A stretch of 6,740 nt of DNA. It comes from Bacteroidales bacterium (GTDB lineage: Bacteria; Bacteroidota; Bacteroidia; Bacteroidales; JAAUTT01). Position 1 is the stretch's first letter. Every line of letters starts with the position of its first letter. The notes beneath the pieces are model-generated. The model was not told the origin of the DNA. It ran no database searches and was given only the letters and a program-made list of their open reading frames with translations. Location of the stretch: positions 1-6,740 of the forward strand of contig JANXXY010000368.1 of the NCBI GenBank assembly GCA_025350365.1. The letters are read 5' to 3'. The translations under genes and the position numbers were made by a program. This document shows, piece by piece, positions 1 to 5,364 of this stretch.

Positions 1-48
1 CATTGGCTTTATTTCGTAATTCCTGCTGGGTGGGTATTTTAAAGGTGT

Positions 49-678
49 ATGGTTGAAGTAATACATACAATGCAAAAACTTACCAATGTTGTTTATATGG
101 GTATGGGTGAGCCGTTTGATAATATTGAAGAAGTTTTAAAAAGTCTGGAAATATTAACCTCCGAATATGGGTATGCCTGGAGTCCGAAAAGGATTACAGT
201 ATCGTCCATTGGTATTATTCCCGGTATGAAAGAGTTTCTGAACCGCAGCAAATGCCACCTTGCGATTAGTTTACATACCCCTTTTGATGATGAACGGCAA
301 CAGTTAATGCCGGTTCAACAAGTATATCCTATTCGTGAAGTGCTCACTGCAATCAGGTCTTTTGATTTTGGACTCCAGCGCAGGGTATCGTTTGAGTATA
401 TTATGCTGAAGGATATAAACGATTCAGCGCGCCATGTAAAAGAATTGGTGAAAATATTGGTTGGTATCCGTTGCCGTATTAATCTGATTCGGTTTCATCC
501 TATCCCCGACACCCCATTGTTAGGCTCCGACGATCAAACCATTTTGAAATTTCAGGAAATGCTTAACGATAAAGGAATTATTGCCACGATAAGGGCATCC
601 CGCGGTAAGGATATTTTTGCTGCTTGTGGTTTGTTATCTACCAAAGCCTTAATAAAAAATAAACAGGCAGATTTTTAA
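49..678 (+). CDS. rlmN: RlmN, 23S rRNA A2503 / tRNA A37 C2-methyltransferase, 3' portion with damaged 5' edge
   Basis: RlmN is a cytoplasmic radical-SAM enzyme that methylates C2 of adenine 2503 in 23S rRNA and of A37 in several tRNAs. The readable part is 209 residues, against about 340-380 for the full family. It carries GMGEP (fragment residues 18-22, SAM-binding strand), the SPKRITVSS segment, AISLHTPFDDERQQLMPV, an RFHPIPDTP segment, and the C-terminal ASRGKDIFAACGLLSTKA. Cys193 in that last motif matches the catalytic cysteine that receives the intermediate methyl group (C355 in E. coli). The CxxxCxxC cluster that binds the 4Fe-4S centre should lie upstream of the window. The Met at base 49 is therefore an internal residue, not the true start. 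An in-frame TAA at 40-42 blocks extension, yet bases 5-47 still read like RlmN in shifting frames. The identity is secure; whether the gene is intact is not. Confidence 0.9.
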   Translation: MVEVIHTMQKLTNVVYMGMGEPFDNIEEVLKSLEILTSEYGYAWSPKRITVSSIGIIPGMKEFLNRSKCHLAISLHTPFDDERQQLMPVQQVYPIREVLTAIRSFDFGLQRRVSFEYIMLKDINDSARHVKELVKILVGIRCRINLIRFHPIPDTPLLGSDDQTILKFQEMLNDKGIIATIRASRGKDIFAACGLLSTKALIKNKQADF

Positions 679-752
679 GATCATGTCTGTTTAAATATAA
701 AGTGTTCAATAAGTTCAAAAGATAAGGGGGACATTTAGAAGTGCCATGCCCT

Positions 753-807
753 AACTCTCAGAAGAGTTCCTTGGGAACTTTAGAGGAAACGATTAATAAG
801 GTTTCTT
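753..807. terminator. Cluster of inverted repeats between convergent rlmN and RRM genes, possible transcription end region
   Basis: Three short inverted repeats lie where the two genes converge. AACTCT (753-758) pairs with AGAGTT (763-768) around CAGA. AGTTCC (765-770) pairs with GGAACT (774-779) around TTG, extendable by a G-U and an A-U pair. GGAAAC (785-790) pairs with GTTTCT (801-806), with one G-U pair. The first two share bases 765-768 and cannot form together. The third overlaps the 3' end of the RRM gene. No clear T-tract follows on either strand, so a classical intrinsic terminator is not shown. The position is the main argument for a termination role. Confidence 0.35.
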
Positions 808-1095
808 GTTAAAACTGCGTCTCTCACCACCTTCACCTGCACCAGCGGTTGCTGTTTTTGGTCTGGCTTGATTTACAACAATTTTTCTTCCCATTAATTC
901 GCCTTCGTTGAGTTCTTCGATGGCTTGTTTTGCTTCGTCATCGTTATTCATAGTTACAAAGGAGAATCCTTTGCTTCTACGTGTAACGCTGTCGGTTACG
1001 ATTTTTACAGATGCTACTTCTCCGTATTCTTCGAAAATTTCTCTTAATACTTCTTCATCTACCTTGTAATGAAGATTGCCTACGTAAATGTCCAT
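793..1095 (-). CDS. Small single-RRM RNA-binding protein
   Basis: This 100-residue protein is one RNA recognition motif plus a short tail. RNP2 is IYVGNL at residues 3-8. RNP1 is KGFSFVTM at residues 42-49, with the RNA-stacking aromatics Tyr4, Phe44 and Phe46 present; the last RNP1 position is Met rather than the usual aromatic. The helix regions DEEVLREIFEEYGEV (13-27) and DEAKQAIEELNE (53-64), and the strand GRKIVVNQARPK (69-80), complete the beta-alpha-beta-beta-alpha-beta fold. The tail (81-100) is Gly/Arg/Lys-containing and ends NKKPY, a short version of the glycine-rich tails in related bacterial proteins. Such proteins occur in Bacteroidota and cyanobacteria and bind single-stranded RNA; in cyanobacteria some are cold-induced. 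The start is supported because RNP2 begins at residue 3 and no in-frame ATG lies in the ten codons read upstream. It is transcribed alone, convergent with rlmN. Its targets are unknown. Confidence 0.93.
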   Translation of the reverse strand: MDIYVGNLHYKVDEEVLREIFEEYGEVASVKIVTDSVTRRSKGFSFVTMNNDDEAKQAIEELNEGELMGRKIVVNQARPKTATAGAGEGGERRSFNKKPY

Positions 1096-1232
1096 GAAAT
1101 GAAATGAAATTAAATTGAAATGAATAAAATTTGGTAGAGCCGTGAATTACTGAACTGGAAGGATGAAATCTAAAACGGCTATCCTGAGCAGTTTAATGAA
1201 TTACCTAAAATCTACGGGCGCAAAGGTGCAAC
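1096..1232 (-). promoter_or_regulatory. Long leader and candidate promoter of the RRM gene
   Basis: Read on the minus strand, GTTGCACCTTTGCGCC (1232-1217) contains CACCTTTG, one mismatch from the Bacteroidota -7 element TAnnTTTG. I see no convincing -33 TTG at the normal distance. If transcription starts just after it, the leader is about 115-120 nt. The leader can form a 6-bp stem, ACGGCT/AGCCGT (1175-1180 with 1138-1143), enclosing 31 nt. TGAATTAC occurs twice on the plus strand (1143-1150 and 1197-1204). The last bases before the start are TTTCATTTCATTTCATGG, so the ATG sits in a TTTCA triplet repeat with no Shine-Dalgarno sequence. Post-transcriptional or temperature control is possible but inferred only from leader length and the hairpin. 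Confidence 0.4.
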
Positions 1233-1464
1233 ATTTATTTCAACTAAAAAAAATTATTTTTAAAGTATTAAGTATTAAATAGAAAGAATTTAAAAATTGC
1301 GAAAATTGAAGATAAGTAGGTGGATCATGAAATCTTAAAATTAATTTTCACTTTTGTAAATACGCGAAACGAAAAAACAATTTTAAAACAAAATAGACTT
1401 TTGCGTTTACCCGACCTAGCTGTGACGTTGCCGCCGAAATAGGCTGTTGAGTTAGCGCCTTACC

Positions 1465-1596
1465 CTATATCCCGTGTAGCTGTCCGCTTTCCTTCTCCCA
1501 CGAAAACTCTTTAGCCCTTTCGAACCATTTCTTTTTATCCTTTCGGATAGTTTCGATATTGTTTAAAATTGGTGACAATTTATTTACTATTGAATC
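1465..1596 (-). pseudogene. Possible remnant of a glycosyltransferase C-terminus
   Basis: A stop-to-stop frame of 43 codons on the minus strand begins DSIVNKLSPILNN and ends WFERAKEFSWEKESGQLHGI. The pattern ERAKEFSWEK resembles the C-terminal helix of GT4-type glycosyltransferases, where an Arg-Ala run is followed by FSWE and a final helix. There is no start codon in the frame, a TAG lies immediately upstream, and no further GT sequence was recognised. It could equally be the tail of another protein or chance. Confidence is low because the match rests on one short motif. Confidence 0.2.
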
Positions 1597-1609
1597 CTAC
1601 CCATTTATC

Positions 1610-1625
1610 GTTGCGCCTTTGCGCC
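1610..1625 (+). repeat. GTTGCGCCTTTGCGCC, inverted partner of the RRM promoter-like element
   Basis: This 16-mer differs at one position from the sequence at 1232-1217 on the minus strand (GTTGCACCTTTGCGCC). The two form an inverted pair about 380 bases apart. It is an imperfect tandem of TTGCGCC/TTTGCGCC. CTTTGCG-rich strings of this kind are, to my knowledge, common in Bacteroidota intergenic DNA, and the TTTG core resembles the phylum's -7 element. Whether this copy is a promoter reading rightwards cannot be told; no gene follows within 500 bases. Confidence 0.4.
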
Positions 1626-1762
1626 TTCGATTTTCATCACTTTCGCATATCAATTTATGCCATAAATGCTGATTCATATACCCAACTGTGCGGGAGTGCC
1701 AGTAGCCAGAATATAAAGCCCTGCCTGCAAATAAACCCATATTTTATTGGTGAGGCAAATTT

Positions 1763-1779
1763 GTTGGCAGTTGGCAGTT
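1763..1779 (+). repeat. GTTGGCA heptamer tandem repeat
   Basis: Two perfect GTTGGCA units followed by GTT form a short tandem repeat. Heptamer runs of this type (TTGGCAG in another phase) are, as far as I recall, scattered through Bacteroidota intergenic regions. Only two full copies are present here, so it may be a contracted array or the minimal seed of one. Confidence 0.5.
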
Positions 1780-1839
1780 CAAATGCTAGAATCACCTCAA
1801 ACTGCAGACTAGGCGGAAGAGTTCGGCCGGTCAAAGTTT

Positions 1840-1871
1840 TTGGTTACTTTTTTCGACAAAAAAGTGACAAA
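1840..1871. terminator. Strong hairpin with A/T arms, terminator-like
   Basis: GTTACTTTTTT (1843-1853) pairs with AAAAAAGTGAC (1858-1868) around the loop CGAC. This gives an 11-bp stem with one T-G wobble, and T-A pairs resume outside a single mismatch. The six-T and six-A runs are inside the stem, so a free T-tract after the hairpin is absent on both strands. No gene ends nearby that would need it. It may instead be a mobile or dispersed repeat end; similar TTACTTTTT/AAAAAGTGAC hairpins are familiar in this phylum, from memory. Confidence 0.45.
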
Positions 1872-1881
1872 TAAATTATTT

Positions 1882-1897
1882 GAACTTTATAAAGTTC
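1882..1897. repeat. Perfect 16-bp palindrome GAACTTTATAAAGTTC
   Basis: The sequence equals its own reverse complement over all 16 bases. It lies 260 bases upstream of the TPR-CHAT start, between the A/T hairpin and the tandem repeats. With no loop it suits a dimeric regulator's operator better than an RNA hairpin, but no regulator is encoded in the window and no promoter was identified next to it. It could also be part of the repeat debris. Confidence 0.45.
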
Positions 1898-1910
1898 GGA
1901 TTAGACCGCA

Positions 1911-2066
1911 ATTAAGTACCATGCAAAATCAGGCACAGCTTTAAGGATATATACGACTTAGGCACAGCCTAAGCCGAACGAGGGATCGCACTTAAGAACT
2001 ATGCAAAATCAGGCACAGCCTTAAGTATATATACGACTTAGGCAACAGCCTGAGCCGAACGAGGGA
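1911..2066 (+). repeat. Two tandem copies of a ~75-bp unit (80-81-bp period) with internal hairpins
   Basis: Copy 1 spans 1911-1985 and copy 2 spans 1991-2066. By hand alignment they differ by six substitutions and one single-base insertion. Each starts with TTAAG, then ATGCAAAATCAGGCACAGC, ATATACGA, a hairpin, and ends GCCGAACGAGGGA. The hairpin in copy 1 is CTTAGGC/GCCTAAG (1957-1963 with 1967-1973, loop ACA). In copy 2 it is CTTAGGC/GCCTGAG (2037-2043 with 2048-2054, loop AACA), where the substitution still allows a G-U pair. Copy 2 also has outer arms ACTTAAG/CTTAAGT (1990-1996 with 2020-2026). The pair ends about 90 bases before the TPR-CHAT start. Degenerate relatives lie at 6413-6505, so this is a dispersed family of unknown type. 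Confidence 0.85.
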
Positions 2067-2103
2067 CAAGTATGTTTCCATTTAATTGAAATTTAGTTTC
2101 TAA

Positions 2104-2138
2104 TTGAACTAGATAATCAATTTCATTTTATATTTTTA
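2104..2138 (+). promoter_or_regulatory. Weak candidate promoter of the TPR-CHAT gene
   Basis: TTG at 2104-2106 and TATTTTTA at 2131-2138 (seven of eight matches to TAnnTTTG) could serve as Bacteroidota -33 and -7 elements. The spacing is 24, just outside the usual range of about 17-23. The surrounding DNA is so AT-rich that chance matches are likely. The implied leader would be only about 15 nt. Confidence 0.25.
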
Positions 2139-2158
2139 GATCAAAATTATTTATAAGA

Positions 2159-5100
2159 ATGTTTCACAGACATATTGTAGTTTTTATTGGCATTTTTTTA
2201 ATGTCATTTTCTTTTGCTTTTGTAAAAGAAAATGCTTTCACGGAAATTAAGAGAGATGATCCGACATCAAAAAATTTCGATTACAAAAGGGCTGTTAATT
2301 ATGTTATTAAAGGAAAGCCTGACAGCGCTATAATTTTTCTTTTAAAGGCAAGGGCACAATTTTTAGGCTCAGGTGACAATCCAGCTCTTCTTTATTGTTT
2401 GTACAAACTGGCTTTCATTGAAAATGTTAAGAATAATTTACCGTTAGGTCTTCAATACATTAATTCAGCGGATAGTATTATTAAGCTGAAAAAAATGGTA
2501 CATCCCTTATGGGCTGATATCTCTTACATGCAAGGAAATATATTGTTTAGAAAAAACGATTTTGATAAATCCTATCAAATTTTTGAACAGTGTTTGCTAA
2601 AATCCAAAACAACAAACGCACCTGACAGCACAATTGCCAGGATTTATGCCCGCAAAGCAACTATTGAATATTATAAAGGCTATTATTCATCGGCAATAGA
2701 ATCATTTACAAATGCAGGTAAATTTGGTTCTTCTGCTTTTGGTAAATATTCGTTGTTTGTTTCCGATCAAGTGAATAATCAGGGGGTGATAAACCTTATG
2801 ATGGCTAGGAATGATGAGGCTCTTGCTAATTTTCAGCAATCGGAAAATTTGATGAAAATAGGTAAAATATCATCTCCGGCAGCTTTGGCCAGCACATACA
2901 CTAACATAGGTTTAATTTTCAAAACAAGGAACGATTTAAATAATGCGTTGCAATTTTATAACAAAGCATTAGAATTAAATTTATCTGATCCGGAAAACGG
3001 AAATTCACAGATTGCAAACACATACATCAACATAGCAGTTGTGCACCAGCGGTTAGGACATTTGGACAAGCAGCTCGAATATCTCCAAAAAAGCATGTGG
3101 TACGGTGAAAAATATCAGGCTGTTGCATTACCAAAAGTATATTGGTTGCTGGCAACATATTATTCAGATCTGGCAGATTATAAGTCAGCTGAGAATTATT
3201 ATGCAAAATCGATTAATAAAAATGGGGAATTGTTTGGAGATAGCCCCGCATTAGCTTCTATATTAAATAATTATGGTGAGTTTAATATGTATTTCATCAA
3301 AGATTTCAATAAGAGCCTTGTATATTATACCAAAGCATTACCGTTATACCAAAAATTGTACGGCGAACATCATCCAAGCATAGCTAACTGCCTAAGAAAC
3401 ATTGGAGAGATTTATTTCTACAAAAGGGATTACACAAAGGCTCTTCTTTATTATCAAAAGGCCATAATTGCAGTGTCTGAAACCTATTCAAATTCCGATG
3501 TCTACTCCAATCCGCCTCTGGAACAATCACTTGCTGATGATAAATTTGTTGAAATTCTGAAGTCGAAAGCGAAAGCATTACAAACTATTGCAGATAAACA
3601 AACTACATTAAAAGAGAAAATTAATTTTCAGACATTTGCGTTTCAAAACTATTTATTAGCGCTGAAGACAATTGATAAAATTCGGATGGGATATGAAAAT
3701 GATGAAAGCAGGATTTTCCTATCTGAAAATGAACAAGATACATACGAGAATGCCATACGTACCGGATTATCACTTTATGAATCTACCAAACGAAAGGAAT
3801 TTTTAAATAAAGCATTTGCTATTGCTGATCAATCTCATGCATCAAGCCTTCAATCGGCTATTCGTGAAAAAGAATGGATAGCTAAACTTCCACAATCCGA
3901 TTCTACACTTATTAAGGAATTTCGAATAAAAAGGGATCTGGCTTTATATAATGAGTTTATACTTAAAGAAAAAATATCACAAAAAATCGATTCTGCCAAA
4001 TTAAGGGATTGGAAACAGACAGTTAATGATTTAACATTAAAACGCGAATGCCTTAAGGCAGAAATTAAAGCTAAAAATCTGACATTTTATCAGTTTAGGT
4101 ATCAAATTAATAATTCTGATTTGGTGAACGACTTAAAGCGCACCCTTAGCAAGAGGGATGTGGTTTTTGAGTATTACTATACTTCAAAATCTCTGATCAC
4201 ATTTTGCTTTACTTCCGACACTATTCTTTATAAATCGCAACTTTTGCCTGGTAATTTTGAAACAGATATTTCGAAAATATTGGCATTTGTGCGTGAGCCT
4301 AAAATATATCGGGCTGACTCTACTCTTTGTCTGGATTATAGGTTAGCAGGCTGGAACCTTTACCAACTTCTTATTCAACCATTTGAAAAAATCATTAAAG
4401 GGAAAGACATCATTGTTGTTCCTGATAATAAATTGATGTACATCCCCTTCGAAACTTTATTAACAACCTCGACTATTTCAAAGTCTTACAATTTCAAAGA
4501 ATTGCCTTACCTTATTAAAGAGCACTCAATTAGGTATTTATATGCAGCTAGCTTATTGAATATACACAAAAAAGAACCTTCAAATGGCAAAATGGCAGCA
4601 TTTGTTCCAAATTACAACTCCGGGATAAATACAATTAAAAATAATCTTGCTGTTTTAAAAAATTGTGGAGTTCTTTCGAATCTTCAGCAAACGATGAACG
4701 AGGCTAAGGCCATCGCTACTTATTTTCCGGGAAAGATATTTTCAAAAAATAACGCGAGCGAGGATAACTTTAAAAAATTGGCATATCGGTATAGCACAAT
4801 TCTACTGGCTATGCATGCGGTTATTGATGATGAAAATCCCCTTTATTCCCGTTTGGTTTTCACATCTAAATCAAGTAAAAATGAGGATGATCAGTTATTT
4901 ACATACGAAACTTATAATCTAAATTTAAATGCCGATCTTATTGTTTTGAGTGCCTGCAATACCGGTGTTGGTAAATTAAGAAAAGGAGAGGGAATGATGA
5001 GTCTTACCCGCGGATTTTCGTTTGCCGGAGTTCAAAGTATCGTGATGACTCTTTGGTCGGTTAACGACAATAGCAGCGCCGATCTGATGAAACGATTTTA

Positions 5101-5341
5101 CCAAAAACTTTCGGGTTTATGGAATAAGGACAAGGCTTTGCAGGAAGCAAAAACCGAGTATATCCAAAATACAGATATCATTCATGCACATCCCTATTTT
5201 TGGGCTGGTTACGTGTTAATTGGCGATAATGTACCTTTACGAAATTCTAAAACCATCCCGTTTTATTGGGTTATTGTCCTTCCGGTTTTATTAGGCATCG
5301 GGTTTGGTTTTACATATTTTAAAAAAAAACGAACCTCTTAG
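2159..5341 (+). CDS. Membrane-anchored, secreted TPR-CHAT protein (caspase-like peptidase)
   Basis: This 1060-residue protein has four parts. Residues 1-20 are a signal peptide (MFHRH, hydrophobic core, likely cut after SFA). Residues ~43-440 form about eight to ten tetratricopeptide repeats, clearest at 246-274, 288-315, 367-397 and 410-438. A helical linker covers ~460-650. A CHAT domain (clan CD, related to caspases and separase) covers ~660-1024. The catalytic pair is probably His886 in LLAMHAVIDDENP and Cys933 in LIVLSACNTG, followed by the family segments GEGMMSLTRGF, VMTLWSVND and HPYFWAGYVLIGD. The His is followed by Ala, not the common Gly. Residues 1034-1054 form one membrane helix ending FKKKRTS. 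Signal peptide plus C-terminal stop-transfer predicts TPR and CHAT outside the cytoplasm. The TPRs probably bind a protein partner or substrate, which is unknown. The start is supported by the signal peptide. The gene converges on the glucosaminidase gene with a two-base gap. Domain calls are firm; proteolytic activity is inferred from the dyad. Confidence 0.93.
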   Translation: MFHRHIVVFIGIFLMSFSFAFVKENAFTEIKRDDPTSKNFDYKRAVNYVIKGKPDSAIIFLLKARAQFLGSGDNPALLYCLYKLAFIENVKNNLPLGLQYINSADSIIKLKKMVHPLWADISYMQGNILFRKNDFDKSYQIFEQCLLKSKTTNAPDSTIARIYARKATIEYYKGYYSSAIESFTNAGKFGSSAFGKYSLFVSDQVNNQGVINLMMARNDEALANFQQSENLMKIGKISSPAALASTYTNIGLIFKTRNDLNNALQFYNKALELNLSDPENGNSQIANTYINIAVVHQRLGHLDKQLEYLQKSMWYGEKYQAVALPKVYWLLATYYSDLADYKSAENYYAKSINKNGELFGDSPALASILNNYGEFNMYFIKDFNKSLVYYTKALPLYQKLYGEHHPSIANCLRNIGEIYFYKRDYTKALLYYQKAIIAVSETYSNSDVYSNPPLEQSLADDKFVEILKSKAKALQTIADKQTTLKEKINFQTFAFQNYLLALKTIDKIRMGYENDESRIFLSENEQDTYENAIRTGLSLYESTKRKEFLNKAFAIADQSHASSLQSAIREKEWIAKLPQSDSTLIKEFRIKRDLALYNEFILKEKISQKIDSAKLRDWKQTVNDLTLKRECLKAEIKAKNLTFYQFRYQINNSDLVNDLKRTLSKRDVVFEYYYTSKSLITFCFTSDTILYKSQLLPGNFETDISKILAFVREPKIYRADSTLCLDYRLAGWNLYQLLIQPFEKIIKGKDIIVVPDNKLMYIPFETLLTTSTISKSYNFKELPYLIKEHSIRYLYAASLLNIHKKEPSNGKMAAFVPNYNSGINTIKNNLAVLKNCGVLSNLQQTMNEAKAIATYFPGKIFSKNNASEDNFKKLAYRYSTILLAMHAVIDDENPLYSRLVFTSKSSKNEDDQLFTYETYNLNLNADLIVLSACNTGVGKLRKGEGMMSLTRGFSFAGVQSIVMTLWSVNDNSSADLMKRFYQKLSGLWNKDKALQEAKTEYIQNTDIIHAHPYFWAGYVLIGDNVPLRNSKTIPFYWVIVLPVLLGIGFGFTYFKKKRTS

Positions 5342-5364
5342 TTTTACTTTCTCGAGCGAAGGTT
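5321..5364 (-). terminator. Possible terminator of the glucosaminidase gene, inside the CHAT gene's 3' end
   Basis: On the minus strand, AACCT (5364-5360) can pair with AGGTT (5336-5332). CG follows, then an uninterrupted run of nine T (5329-5321). A stem followed by a T-tract suggests an intrinsic terminator for the leftward glucosaminidase transcript. The stem is only 5 bp with a loop of 23 nt, so it is weak. The poly-T is the complement of the Lys codons of the CHAT protein's FKKKR tail, which is an alternative reason for it to exist. Confidence 0.3.

Larger units (their letters stand above)
1233..1910. other. Gene-free, mosaic intergenic region
   Basis: No intact gene is supported here. 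The first ~170 bases are very AT-rich. A GC-richer block at about 1410-1500 contains TAGCTGT twice (near 1419 and 1477), and a possible glycosyltransferase remnant overlaps it. A 101-codon plus-strand open frame (1569-1874) is judged non-coding. It has no recognisable domain, and its product is a translation of repeat-like DNA, namely a TTGCGCCTTTGCGCC segment, a GTTGGCA heptamer repeat and the terminal hairpin. The stretch looks like accumulated debris of repeats and decayed sequence rather than a functional locus. Confidence 0.6.

Noticed and set aside
1400..1470. Integron attC-like site (GAGTTAGCGCC end)
   Set aside because: I could not find the complementary RYYYAAC core or the paired L and R boxes at a suitable distance, and there is no integrase gene here.
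1569..1874. 101-codon plus-strand open frame
   Set aside because: The product has no domain or signal features. Its C-terminal part is the translation of the GTTGGCA repeat and the hairpin at 1840-1871, and its start lies in the possible GT remnant on the other strand. It reads as a chance frame through repeats.
1911..2066. CRISPR array
   Set aside because: There are only two units, adjacent with about 5 bases between them and no spacers of uniform length, and no cas genes are present. This is a tandem repeat.
3384..3578. 64-codon minus-strand frame inside the TPR-CHAT gene
   Set aside because: It is entirely antisense to the TPR region of a well-supported gene and has no recognisable features.
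2159..5341. CHAT protease of a CRISPR type III-E (Craspase) or gasdermin defence system
   Set aside because: There is no Cas7-11-type effector, CRISPR array or gasdermin-like gene in the window. The signal peptide and membrane anchor also place this CHAT domain outside the cytoplasm.
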